Assembly: GCF_048128805.1 (NCBI RefSeq)
Contig: NC_136020.1
Location: forward strand, 11,861,653 to 11,925,652
Source: Centroberyx gerrardi
Taxonomy: Eukaryota > Chordata > Actinopteri > Beryciformes > Berycidae
Direction: 5' to 3'
DNA length: 64,000 nt
Positions within the stretch are counted from its first letter, which is position 1, and each line of letters opens with the position of its first letter. The notes under the pieces were generated by a model that worked only from the letters and a program-made list of their open reading frames with translations, made no database searches and was not told where the DNA came from. Both the position numbers and the translations under genes were made by a program. Positions 1 to 11,187 of this stretch are shown piece after piece.

Positions 1-359
1 ACATACGGTCTATAGACAGGACCACACACATAGACATAAGGCACATAGAAGTGACCATGAAGTTGACTATTCACACCTGGACACATTCCCACTCCACAGA
101 CGGAGGAACGGGACTGTTAGACAGTAAAATTTACATAGAAATTGAAAAAAGTAAGTAGACGTTTTATATAGTGAAACTTGCAGTTCAGCAGACTGTGAGG
201 ATAGAGCTTTCTATTCAGTTCAATTCAGTTATTGCCAAAGCGTCTTCTCGGAAAGGCTGGTAGTCATTGTACAGTAAATCGCTACTGTTGCGGAGAAAGC
301 ACCTAGCTGCATTTTTTTTGTGTTTATCTTACTTTAATTGAAATTGTACATGGTCATTG

Positions 360-530
360 ATGTGTCGAATGAGTTTCTTGACCCCTGGGCCTTTGAAACC
401 TGTTAAAAGCACAATGGAGATTTTCAAAAACACATGAAAAAAAATCAGCGTAGTTTTCTTCATTCCTGAGAAACTTACTTTTTGCAGATGCATGGTTTTT
501 CACAACAGCAACCAACAACAGTAATATGAG
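360..530. repeat. Dispersed repeat, copy 1 (family also at 3110-3290, 36405-36560, 51425-51580)
   Basis: This block shares an ordered series of words with the block at 3110-3290: cctgttaaaa, attttcaaaaa, aatcagt/aatcagc, ttcttcattcctgagaaac versus ttttcattttctgaaaaac, then ttttgcagat. The 51425-51580 block carries the same series, and 36405-36560 is a more degraded match. It looks like an old interspersed repeat with no coding capacity; the class is unknown. Confidence 0.45.
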
Positions 531-600
531 AATGCAGACGGTGTGGTCAATACTCTATAGATTTACACATCATCTATAGTGTTGATTTATTGAATAACTG

Positions 601-1039
601 TTTCTCTCTCTGTCTCTTCTCCTCTCCTGGTATCTCTCCTTCTCTCTCTCTCTTTCCTTCTCCTTTCTCCTCTTCTCAATGTGTCTCCTCTTCAGCCGAA
701 TGACACAGATGTAAGTATTCATTTCTCCTCTTCTTGTCACTCTTCTCATTTTTTTTTTTTTTTTCAACATCGCTCTACTCTTTTTTATTTTTTTTTTTCC
801 TGAACCAAATTTAACATCTTCAGCACCTGCTGAGCGCTGTGAACACAGCCTCACACCTCGGATACACAGATCAGACACACACTCACAGACGCACAGAAAT
901 CACACATGCAGACACACACACACACACACACATGTACATGTACATGCAAATTTGCAAACGAGACACTCTCACCAGCCCATCAGATCATCAGACATATCAC
1001 ACACAAATCATCACCTTCTCTCTCTCTCTCTCTCTCTCG

Positions 1040-1080
<41 letters not shown>

Positions 1081-1120
1081 TCACAGACATATGCTTACAT
1101 ACACACACTGACACACACTA
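601..1120. repeat. CT-rich and (CA)n low-complexity stretch in a cacna2d4 intron
   Basis: Positions 601-680 are CT-rich and run into the acceptor of the 15-nt exon. Short T runs follow at 750-800. From about 857 to 1120 the sequence is mostly CA dinucleotides with a CT block at 1018-1050. The open frames across it (hexapeptide-like THTH and SLSL) are the result of simple repetition, not coding. Confidence 0.85.
696..710 (+). other. cacna2d4: Candidate 15-nt microexon of cacna2d4
   Basis: A pyrimidine-rich tract ending ttcag is followed by five codons (PNDTD) and a strong donor gtaagta. The length is a multiple of three and the phase is 0, matching the 45-nt exon at 1723. It falls in the cysteine-rich linker before the conserved [11 protein letters not shown] block, where alpha2/delta proteins vary most. 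No homologue of these five residues could be confirmed by eye, so it is supported by splice signals and phase only. Confidence 0.4.
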
Positions 1121-4100
1121 ACATAACGCCTGCTCACAGAAAGAGCATGTGCTCACAGCTGCATCATTTTCTCACATACGCACACACATCCAAACACACA
1201 TACTTAATACATAAACACACACACATTACATTCACACACACGTCGCACTCACACCTTCACACACATCCATTCTCTCAGAGTGAAAATCCTTCCTCAGCTT
1301 GTTAAATTCTAACTGCGACACGCTTTCAAAACACTTTCTGTTTGAACTTCTTCCTTTCTCTCTCTTCTTCTCTCTCTTCCTGTCTCTCTTTCTGCCTGTC
1401 TCTCTGTCTGTCTCTCTGTCTGTCTCTCTGTCTGTCTCTCTGTCTTTCTCTCTGTCTGTCTCTCTGTCTCTCTGTCTTTCTCTCTGTCTGTCTCTCTGCC
1501 TGTCTCTCTGTCTGTCTCTCTGTCTTTCTCTCTGTCTGTCTCTCTGTCTGTCTCTCTGTCTGTCTCTCTGTCTGTCTCTCTGCCTGTCTCTCTGCCTGTC
1601 TCTCTGCCTGTCTCTCTGCCTGTCTCTCTGCCTGTCTCTCTGTCTGTCTCTCTCTCTGTCTCTCTGTCTGTCTCTCTGTCTTTCTCTCTGTCTGTCTCTC
1701 TGTCTGTCTATCTGCCCTCCAGTGTTCCAACATAGAAGGAGTTTGTCCTCTTCGCTGTGACAGCTTTGTGAGTATATCCCTCTGTTTCTGTCCTATATAC
1801 ATTATGTATCAATTTTCAGTGTAGCATGAATTTATGAGTTTACTTTGAGGAGGTTATGCAACTAAAGTGGTGGCAGTGTAGAATCCTACCGTACTCCACA
1901 TTCTCTCTATAGCGCTCTTCCATGCACAGAAGACTTAAAGCTGCGCTTGGCAAGATTTCTATGTAAAGATACACCTGTCTTATGAGCCTAAATCATGAAG
2001 TGGGGCTGCAGCAGAGAAGAGCGTCCCATCCCCACTAACTGAGAAACGTCAAGTCACAATGAAACCACATTTTGAGAGCATCTTGCTTCGTTAATGTGAT
2101 GTATTTCTGGTTGAAACAGGATATTGGGGACGGGACATAATGCGAGGAGGGATCATTCAAAAGTGTAAACCAATGGGATATCAGTTAGGGAGAGAAACGC
2201 AGTTTAATTTGATGGGAGGGGCGGAGGGGTGGGATTCAAAAATCCATGATGGTTTTATTGGTTGGAATTTTTATATCGCCTCCTGGTACACAATGAAGTC
2301 ACCACTAAACGCTAAGTAAAAGTAATAAAAACACAATAACATAACATTTTTCTCATTTTTGTGGGTATAAATTGTCAAATAGGTGTATGGTATGATAATT
2401 AGAATGGGCTAGAAAGGCGAAAAGGTCATTTTTCATTTCAGTGTGACTTTAAGAAATACAAAATACAAAACCTCTGAAATACAAAACCCAGCTCAGTGGT
2501 GGCTGAACACCTCCAGCCACTAAGAGGAATGCATTTAGTGCACAGTTAAAGTATTTACAAATTCATCATTGTATAACATCAGTGGTGAAGTCATTGAGTG
2601 CTTTATATTTGTTGTCTTTGTAAACGGTTTTTGGGACAGATTATTAGCTTTCCTTACCTGTGTAATTGTTCTCCCTGTCTCTGTCTCTCTTTCAGGACAT
2701 CGCCTGCTACGTGATTGACAATAATGGCTTCGTCCTCATTTCTAAAGAGCGCAATGATGTGAGTTCACACCAACACACACACACACACATGCATGTACAC
2801 ACACAAATACTGAAGTGCTTTTCAGTCTATTTCACTTGATTAATTGCGAAAGAACCCTCACACCTGCAAATACTCATCACTTAACAAGAAAAAATACTTA
2901 GAAACTAAAACCAAGCATCATTCTGTGAAATTCAGTAATATATCTCACGACCACCCAAAATCCCCATGTGATCCCTCCAAGGGTCCCAACACCCAGGTTG
3001 AGAACCTGTTATCCAACGGTGCAGAACACTGTATCCAACAGACAACCTAACACACATAAACGCTATTTTGGCATTTTCCGTTGCCTTACCTGTTTACATG
3101 GTTATCTACTGTATGTGTTGAGTGACTTTTATGACCATTGAGCCCTCAAAACCTGTTAAAATGTAATTTTATATTTTCAAAAATATACAAGATAAAAATC
3201 AGTATTCTTTTCATTTTCTGAAAAACATACTCTTTTGCAGATATTTTTTTTTACCCAACAGCAGTGACATACTGCAGTGATGTATCATTTTTACATTTAC
3301 ATATTCAGATTTTAACCTTTCAACTTACCCATAACCAGAGTAACTAACAACAATAAGTGCAAGCAGCAAAATGAGTCGGTGTTCATGAATCACAGCAACT
3401 GCCTAAGTAGCATCGCAATAAAGAGGTGCAAGGAACAACGCTCCCCAGCCTGCAATTATGCAACACAACAAAAAGCACAGAGCAGCAGTGCGCCCTGTAA
3501 TTTGGCTGTAGCAGTGCTAGTTTAAGGTGATTTTTTTGTGTCCTGTGCCTGTTTCATTCAGTTCTGTAAGCCATAAACATCCATATAATATTGGATGTTT
3601 TCTGGTGCAGGATGCAGCACTAAACCTATCTTATATGGATCTTAATCTGTGATATGTATTAGTTTTTAATATTATTAATTTGAGCAGAAAAAAGCATATC
3701 AAATTGGATGATATAATCAACAGACAAATTGATGTGCACAGGGTTAAAAAAAAAAAAAAAAAAGGTGGGCATGTGACCAGATCAACTCAGATAAAAAATA
3801 AACTCTTGAATCAAAAAATATGAACAAGTAAAAACCACCTATATCTGTTTGGAAATTGGGTAAAAATAGGGTGGAAGGATAATATCCCGTTTTCCCAAAA
3901 AGTGCCCCACTACTGAATGAATATTAGAGAAAGCACTACAACACAAACACAACAAAATCCTGTATAATACATGACATGATGACATAAATCAACTCACACC
4001 ACTTAGAAACTTACAAATCACATTCAAAATGAGAGGCAACACACATCATAAACATTACACAGACAGAAATTAGTTGGATGAATAATTTACCTCACAGTTC

Positions 4101-5982
4101 ACATGGAGGGCAAAGAGGGAAGGAAAAGGAAGGAGGAAAGAAGGAGGGAATGAAGGAAGTACACCATTGAGGAGAGTTGATTCTATTTATTTGTTTATCA
4201 TGACATGAATGTAATATTTGTAACCGCTCAGATCTTCGAACACCGTGTTTATCTGGTTTCTCTCTCTCCTGATAGGCGGGGAGGTTCTTTGGCGAGGTCG
4301 ACGGATCAGTGATGACCACACTGATCAGGATGGGCATGTTCAAACGGTAAAGCCTGGCTGTCATTGGCTGACCGACCGGTTGTTGTCTGAGTCTGTCTGA
4401 GTAGCTGGCTGACTTGTTTGTTGTTGGTCTGTCTGTCACTCTGTATACCCATCTGTCTGTCTCTCTGCCTCATCAAAATTATATTAAATAAAGAGAATAA
4501 TTTGACAATAATAAAGACAATACAGTAAAGACAGTACTGTAGGTGCCACAATTCCATAGAAGACTTTCCAATCCTTATGTTTTTCCAATATTGCAGAGGC
4601 AGAGATTAGGCTTTAAGGTATGGAGTTTGATCAGACCCTGAAGGCTTCAGGACTAGGAACAGCCGAGCTTCAGTCAAAAACGAAGCAGAGAGTTTAGTTT
4701 TAGAGTTTAGTCATCCCAGCATGTGTGTGAAAGTCGACCTGCTGCGGTTCTGCCTGGAATATATAGACATTTCTGGCAAATGTTGACTGCTTAAGAGGGT
4801 CATGAATGAGCGAGGTAAACAGTTCTGTTATTTACTAAATCCGGATACAGATATGGATAGGAGCAGGTGATTGACTCATCCGCTCACAAAACACAGCAGT
4901 AAAGATGTTCTCTGTACAGCCTGTGTGTACAGTGCTAAGAATGGTAAAAATAGCAGACAGCGGGGAGCGACCTCGTCCTGACCAGGGCCAGTGTGAGCCA
5001 CAGGAGAGAGTCCAATGTTTTAATCCGTTCAATATCACAGCGCCTCTCTGTGGCCAGAAGGTGCAGTGCAGTCCTGGTGGCCAGCAGCCTGGCGAGTGTG
5101 TCGTGCTCAGAGTGTCACGTGTTCGAGTCCGACTCATGAACTTTGTTATGAAACTGAAACTGGTTGCGACGATGCGTGGGTTTTAACCAGGGAGTTAGTC
5201 TGCAAACTTTCCTGTTTTCTTCTCGTTTTAATTCTTATGCATCTATCTTATCAGTCGGTACCCATGCATTGGTATGCATCGGCTGTATGAAAGCCATAGC
5301 CTAGAGGCCGTTCTTTGCTGGGATTATGGGGACTTAAAAGCTTTGTTATTATTGCTATATAATAGCATAGCTTTTGCTGTGTGTTGTACTGTTCCATTCT
5401 CTCTGCGCCCGGGGCAGTTCATTCACTCATCTTGATCTGTGTCTTATAGATATCTAAGGTTTTCCCCCTCCGCTCCCCATGGAGCTTCTATGGCTGCTCT
5501 GGATGGTTTTTTTTTCTCCCCGTTACTTTTCACCCATCTTTTATGTTTGAAATCTCATGAGTGATGTGCTATTTTTAAACAGCTAAAAGAATTCTCCACG
5601 CTTCATTTGACACAGGATATTACATAACTGGTTTGGTGCATGCATGTGCCTGTGTGTGTGTGTGTGTGTGCGTGTGTGTGAGAGAGAGCATACTTATGTG
5701 CATGCATGTGCAAATTTGTTTGTGTGTTTGTGTGTTCTTGTACTTCTACCTGTGTGAGGACCAAACGTTCCCAACAGTATAGAAAAATAAGGAACATTGG
5801 GTCAGTCCTCACTTTAAAAAGGGTCATTCTAGCAGAGCGGTGATTTTTCATTTCTTGTCAGATTTCCTTTTTTTTTTTTTAAGTTAGAGGTTAGGGTTTG
5901 TATAAGGATTAAGGTTAGACATATAACTGGGGCTTATAGTTGAATGAATGTAAATCAATGGAATACCACCACCAACATAAGG

Positions 5983-6019
<37 letters not shown>

Positions 6020-6336
6020 CCATCAGGGTGTCATTGTTCGACTACCAGGCCATGTGTAAGATGAACTCGCATTCTGTGAACAGCGCCCGTCCGCTTCTCA
6101 GTGTATGTATACTCACTCTGTGTGTGTGTGTGTGTGTTTGAGCATTATCTCTACAAATTAATCATCCAATCAGTTGTGCAGTAATTTTAGTTTTGTTTTC
6201 TCTGACTGATTATGTTCTCTCTCTCCGTATCTCATTTTGTTTCTATCTTCTATCCCTTTGTGTCTCTTTTATTCTTTCTGTATGCCTTTTTTCCATTCTC
6301 TCTCTCTGTCTTCCTTTCTCTTCTTTTCTCTGTCTG

Positions 6337-6399
<63 letters not shown>

Positions 6400-8353
6400 C
6401 AGCCGTTCTATGGTTTGGCTTCAGCCCTCAAGTGGTTCCTCTCCAACTTCCTACTGTAAGTGTTGCCAGGGGCAACTAGAGTTGGCTGTTGCCATTTTTG
6501 TTATTTCCGAATTAAAGGGAAATTTTGTAGCAATCTGCTATTATGTTACACCCTACAGTAAATCCATAATTATGACCGGTAAACAGTGATTCACTGGACG
6601 TTGAATTGCATGGGGAGAACTGTTTTCTGCTGATATATCACAAAACACAACTTGATGCTTTTCTGAAATAGCAATGGAAAGTCCATTCCTAGGTTGACAA
6701 CAATATGTTATGCACATAGCAAATGTCAAGGCATCAACTGTAGTGAAAAAATGTGACTGATTCTGATATCTTGCCATTTCCCGGGGCTTCTGTGCAGAGC
6801 ATGGTTGTTATCAGAGAAACAAACTTCTTGTCCATGTTTTGACCCGGTCTTAAAGAGCATCTGTAGGTTATCCTCATATCATAAATCAGTGGCTCACAAA
6901 AACTGGGCCAAGAACCAAAGTTGGATCATGAGAGGATTAAAAAGGGACCTTGTATTATTTAGGAGAACGTTGGCTTCAACTTCCAGTGCAGCGACCTGGG
7001 ACGGCTAAAGTAACATGACACAGACAGCAGCTTCATAAAACATTAGGCTGGTTATCCAGTCAAAAAAAAACATCAGCTACCAAAGCTACCAATTACCCCT
7101 GAATAACTTGAGGACCCATTTTAATATTCCCATGACACAACTTTGGGTCCTGGCCCAGTTTTTGAAATCTGCTTGCAATCTGCTGCGGTATATAACGATG
7201 GCCGGCTAATTGACTCCCTCTCTCTCTCTCTTCTCTCTCCTCTTCACTAGGTTTCTCCTGGAGTTTAATATCTGTGGCTTTTGGCACAAGGAGCACTTCG
7301 CTGACGGTGAGCTCACACAGAGAGGAATGTATCCAGTTGAGGTCATGCGCTGTTTCCGTGCATCTTACTCACAAATGTGCCTTTATACATGTTTAAACCA
7401 TGTATACATGCCAATACAACCATGTAAACAGAACTGGTACAGAATGAAAAAACGGCAGCAAACAGGATCAAATGTGTACTTGCTTCACAGTATCCCAGCT
7501 GTTGCATTTGGGTTTTTAATAATCAGGATATGCCAAACGATATGAATAATGCCAAATGCCATATTTTCCATTTACATATGGCATTTACATGGTCTTCAAC
7601 TGAATCCTTGAGTATCCCAAATAATATTTGAATATTAAAGTGCGCGTGTGCAGACTCAGTGAGGTATGCAAACCCACCAATTTAGGAAAACTGAGGGACA
7701 ATTGTTGAAACTTTTTCCCCAAAAATGTGTGGCGAAATAAAATAAATGACATTATCCCTTTAGTTATAAACTGTAAGTGGAAAGTGTGGGCAAACAGCAC
7801 TGTACCTCCGCTTCACAAGCAACATCTCGCCCACACGCTTAAAAAAGATGTATCATTTTCAACACATCCATCTGTTCAGCTTGGGACATCACACAGTTGT
7901 GTTACTTTGCACCACAGCCTATGGTAGAACTACATATGTTGTGTCAGTTCATGTTGTTGTAAACATATGGAAAGCATCACAAATAACACAGGAGCGCCTT
8001 AGCCGTGTTGCTCACCAGCCTGAAGGTCATGAAATAACAGCATCGTGTCCTCTCATCCTCTCACCGCTCATCTCCATCCCTCCATCCCTCCATCGCTCAC
8101 ACATTCATCATCATCATTTCCCGACCTGTCAATCATCCACTCTTCTCATCATCCCTCCATCCAGCCAAGTCATCTTTCACAGTGTGTGAGTATCCATCAA
8201 CACCCACATCTCATAGAGCATGTGTGTTAAAAAAGTGCATACTAGTGTTTTTGAGTGTGTGTGTGTGTGTGTGTGTGTGTAAATGTACCTAGGGTCATAG
8301 TAGCCAGCAGTTTCCTCTTACAGGCTGTCAGCCTGTCGGTCACCAATGAAATG

Positions 8354-8387
<34 letters not shown>

Positions 8388-9820
8388 ATACTTCCACACA
8401 CATTTATTATTCATAATTCCAACATCCTAACCTTGATCTATCTCTCTATCACACACACTCACACACACTCATACACATACTTCCACACACACTTGTTATT
8501 CATATTTCCGACATCCTAACCTTAATCTATCTCTCTATCACACACACACACACACACACACAGTCCACACACACTTATTATTCATATTTCCAACATCCTA
8601 ACTTTAATCTATCTCTCTCTCAGCCTCAGCACACAAGAAGAAAGTGGACATCCTGCAGCCATGTGACACAGAGTATCCCAGCTTCGTCTACGAGCCGTCA
8701 ATCAAAGAGACCAACAGCCTCATCAAGTGTGGACGCTGCCAGAAGTAAGATCTATTCACACATACACACACACACACACATACACACAAATCTGCAGTGC
8801 AGTCCTCTCTAAGCCCTAGACCAGTCATATTAAATTGTCCCTCCAAAATCCATTTTCTAAGGCTTTGCTCTGCTCTGCATACTGAGAGCAGTGAGTGTGT
8901 ATGTGTGTGTATGTGTGTGTGTGAGAGGGAGAGAGAGAGAGAGAGAGAGAGTGGAAGAAGGAGGGAAATAAATAGAAAGAGACAGTGTTAGATCAGGGTA
9001 CACAGAGGGTTGGAGGGAGAGAAAGCCCGAGAAGCATATGGAGAGTGAGAGAGATTGGAGGAGGGAGAAAGAGTATTAAGAGAGTGAATGAAAATGCAGA
9101 AGGATGTGAGAGTGAGAGAATGTGCGGGAGAAACAGATGGAAAAACAGACAGTGGGCCGCAGAAAGAGGAGGGGGGCGGGTATCGAATGAGAGAGAAAGT
9201 AAGAGAGGAGAGGAAGAAAGAGAGAAGGAGGGGTCTGAGTGTGTGTGAGAGAGAGAGAGAAACAGATGTTTCTGTGCTGTGGTTCATCTGTATTATTCTT
9301 ATAATAGGTAGAGTGTGAACTCCCTCATGAGGCCAAAAGAGGCACAACACTGCTTCAGTCTCACTGCCGTACAATATATTTACACTTTAAGCCTTTAGCT
9401 GACGGTCTTATCCAGAGCGACCTACAGATGCAGTATATCATGTAAATCACTTAAAGAGATATTTCACTTTGATGCATTGTTTTCAGTTTTCAGTACTCTG
9501 GCATTACAGCTCAGTCTGTATTCACCAGCAGGATTCAGGCAGTTGGTCCAGCAACATTACTTCCTTGAAATATTATTTGGGTGAATTCACTTTTGTGTTG
9601 ACACGCAATAGGACAGCCAAGAAACCAGCCAAACCAGTTGAACCAAAATGCGGATCTGTGCCACTTGGCTGGGTGTTGTGCATTACCTGGTCTCAGCTGT
9701 ACGCCCCCTACTGGACACTGCAGCAATGTAATGTGTCACATCAGAGGTTTAACATGTCTGTCTGTGTGTGTGTGTGTGTTTGTTTGTGTGTGCACTCTTT
9801 CCTGTGTGTGTGTCTGTGTC

Positions 9821-9858
<38 letters not shown>

Positions 9859-9999
9859 AGGATGTTTGTGGTGCAGCAGATACCAGAAAGCAACCTGTTG
9901 ATGCTGGTGGTGCAGGCAGACTGTGACTGCTCCAGACAGTACCCACCTATCACCATGGAGCCCAAGGAAGTCAAATATATCCTTTACTATGGGGCTGCC

Positions 10000-10041
<42 letters not shown>

Positions 10042-11187
10042 GGTGGGGGGGGGATACTTGTTGGTATCATCAATAGTTTAAAGAAATGTGATGATATCTT
10101 GTTACTTGCGGGGTGATTGGGTTCTTCTCAAGATATCATGATATTTTTTTTTTAAAATCTGATTTTCAGACTCCACACAAGATAAAACCACTTGTTAAAT
10201 TGGATATTTTTATTTTGTGTACTTCTTCTGAACTCTCGTTATATACTTCATAGTGTAGACTATTAGACTATTGGATGGGAGGTGTTTTGCAAAGCATGTA
10301 TGCAGGACCACCCTGCTTTTACATTCAGTCATTCCACACATTCACACATTCTCTTGTTGGTCACTGGGGGTTCAGTGCCTTGCTCACTGGCACCTTAGTA
10401 GCAGTTTGTGAGGGAGGGAAGAGTATTACTCATACCTTTACCTTGACTCCGCTGCACATAACGCCTCGGTGAAGTGTGACAGAATGAGGTCACAGAAGAT
10501 CCGCCGACGCCCCGAGTCCTGCCATGCCTACCACCCTCAGGTCAGCCTCCCACTGGTCCACTCCAGGACTGACTCTGACACTAATGTCTGCACCCATTGT
10601 GCAACAGCTTTGACAAAGTATCAACAGTTTTATTGAATATTTTAATGAATCATTTTTCAAATATTTTTTCAGTTTTAATTCAATACTTTTACACCGCATA
10701 AAATATGATGCATCATACTGAGGCATTTTTCTCCTCTCATTTTGATCCAGAGTAAGCATATTATAATCATCTCAACTAAAACTGAACCTCATTTAGCCAA
10801 ATGTAATTCAATGGATTTTCTTCACATAGATTTTTAAGCAGTAGGGCTTTCTGATGGATAATAATCTCAGAATATTCATATCCCACCCTAAGACAACAGA
10901 GTTTGAACTATATGGATGGGATCTGTTCTGACTATCCCTACATTGGAATATTCACAATTACTCACCATCAATAAAGTATAATAAAGTAAATATGGTTTAC
11001 ACTCACAAAACAATGTTCAAGTTGGCTTCATCTCCAGATTTGCCTTTTTTTAATTCTGTAAGTTAAATTATTTTGTGTCATTTCCCTGCAGGAGAACGCC
11101 AAGGACTGTGGAGGGGCGTGTGTCATTTCCCTCTCTGTCTCTCTCTTCCTCGTCTGTCTCTCCTTCTCGGCCCTCGTCTCCCGATGA
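696..11187 (+). CDS. cacna2d4: Voltage-gated calcium channel alpha2/delta-4 auxiliary subunit, 3' part of gene (5' end outside window)
   Basis: Exons: 696-710 (tentative), 1723-1767, 2696-2758, 4276-4346, 6027-6102, 6403-6455, 7251-7306, 8165-8185, 8624-8744, 9861-9976, 10458-10540, 11092-11187 (stop TGA 11185). All phases join, giving about 271 C-terminal residues. Visible motifs: [76 protein letters not shown] and RRRPESCH..H, then NAKDCGGA followed by a hydrophobic tail ending LVSR. This is the VGCC alpha2 extracellular region of the alpha2/delta-3/-4 branch. It matches remembered human CACNA2D4 better than CACNA2D3 ([16 protein letters not shown]). Alpha2/delta proteins are cleaved and disulfide-linked, and they raise surface expression of the channel alpha1 subunit; D4 serves photoreceptor synapses. 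The small-residue GGA stretch followed by a hydrophobic end fits GPI anchoring. The paralogue cacna2d3 is the main alternative. Confidence 0.85.
1361..1712. repeat. Imperfect TCTCTCTG/TCTG octamer array ending at a splice acceptor
   Basis: About 350 bp of tctctctg/tctgtctc-type octamers with scattered tctttctc and tctgcctg variants. Because the unit is 8 bp without internal stops, both strands show spurious ORFs of 150-160 codons. The array ends about 10 bp before the acceptor of exon 1723-1767, so it acts as an oversized polypyrimidine tract on the coding strand. Confidence 0.9.
1933..2453. mobile_element. Possible short DNA element with TTAAAG/CTTTAA ends
   Basis: The stretch opens with acttaaagctgc and closes with gtgtgactttaag, the kind of ends seen on many short fish DNA elements. 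The interior has no coding capacity and includes a GC-rich patch (gggaggggcggaggggtggg, 2216-2235) unlike its surroundings. The inverted match is only about eight bases, so this is a weak call. Confidence 0.25.
3110..3290. repeat. Dispersed repeat, copy 2
   Basis: Same word order as the block at 360-530, including cctgttaaaa, ttttcaaaaat, aaaaatcagtattc and acttttgcagat followed by an A/C-rich end with caacagcagtgaca. It lies in the cacna2d4 intron between exons 2696-2758 and 4276-4346. Apart from this, that intron (2759-4275) holds only A-runs and ordinary AT-rich sequence. Confidence 0.45.
5066..5150 (+). repeat. tRNA-derived SINE head or tRNA relic
   Basis: The stretch carries tggccagcagcctgg, resembling an RNA polymerase III A box, and about 40 bases later gttcgagtcc, a good B box. 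No cloverleaf with a clear anticodon could be drawn, so it is called a SINE head rather than a tRNA gene. It sits in the cacna2d4 intron between 4347 and 6026. Confidence 0.35.
5982..6018. repeat. (GT)n tract abutting a cacna2d4 splice acceptor
   Basis: An uninterrupted GT run is followed by only ttccatcag before exon 6027-6102. A similar arrangement occurs at 9833-9857 (acceptor at 9860). Confidence 0.9.
6340..6400. repeat. (CT)n tract abutting a cacna2d4 splice acceptor
   Basis: About 60 bp of almost pure CT dinucleotide serves as the polypyrimidine tract for exon 6403-6455 (acceptor ctccag). Confidence 0.9.
8165..8185 (+). other. cacna2d4: 21-nt microexon of cacna2d4 (residues AKSSFTV)
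   Basis: Exon 7251-7306 ends GAC G and exon 8624 begins CC, so either direct joining or insertion of 21 nt keeps the frame. A 21-nt segment with acceptor catccag and donor gtgagt gives A-K-S-S-F-T-V. This aligns with the AKSVFHHS stretch remembered for human CACNA2D4 directly before the HKHKK basic patch. The phase is 1 on both sides. Too short for ORF prediction, it would be missed by most gene finders. It may be optional in the transcript. Confidence 0.7.
8391..8623 (+). repeat. Three tandem copies of an 83-89-bp block containing branch point and pyrimidine tract
   Basis: Copies start near 8391, 8480 and 8563. Each contains ttattcata, then caacatcctaac, then tttaatctatctctct. The word cctaac is a good branch-point match and the following block is a pyrimidine tract. 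Only the third copy ends in a usable acceptor (ctctctcag, exon at 8624); the first two run into tatcacacac instead. The copies are separated by CA repeats. Confidence 0.8.
9381..9440 (+). repeat. SINE/LINE tail fragment (gcatttagctgacgctcttatccagagcgac type)
   Basis: The words agcctttagctgacggtctta and tccagagcgacctacag match a very common teleost retroposon tail. A copy in opposite orientation is at 11960-12035 (ctctggataagagcgtcagctc) and weaker relatives are at 55208-55250 and 60165-60200. Recognition is from memory of fish genomes, not a search. Confidence 0.5.
9977..10457 (+). other. cacna2d4: Probable U12-type AT-AC intron in cacna2d4
   Basis: The preceding exon ends EVKY with the codon split after its T. 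There is no GT donor that keeps the frame. The sequence at the junction is atatcctttac, the exact U12 AT-AC donor consensus. At the other end, ccttgac (10441-10447) matches the U12 branch-point consensus with its A at 10446. The intron ends gcac at 10457, 11 nt downstream. Joining T to AT gives TAT, and the protein reads [17 protein letters not shown], the expected family sequence. The intron also holds a (GT)n run near 10005-10040 and a SINE-like fragment at 10315-10400. Confidence 0.85.

Noticed and set aside
839-1305. Plus-strand ORFs rich in THTHTH
   Set aside because: CA dinucleotide repeat only.
1299-1824. ORFs of 150-160 codons on both strands (Ser/Leu/Cys repeats and RQTERQTE repeats)
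   Set aside because: They are produced by the TCTCTCTG array, which is simple repeat DNA without stops in any frame; they overlap a true cacna2d4 exon in its acceptor region.
5066-5150. Functional tRNA gene
   Set aside because: Box A/B-like words are present but no cloverleaf or anticodon loop could be drawn; treated as a SINE head.
9861-9991. Reading the cacna2d4 exon straight on (ORF continuing [11 protein letters not shown]) as coding
   Set aside because: The family sequence requires NASVKCDRM after EVKY, and the U12 splice signals provide it exactly.
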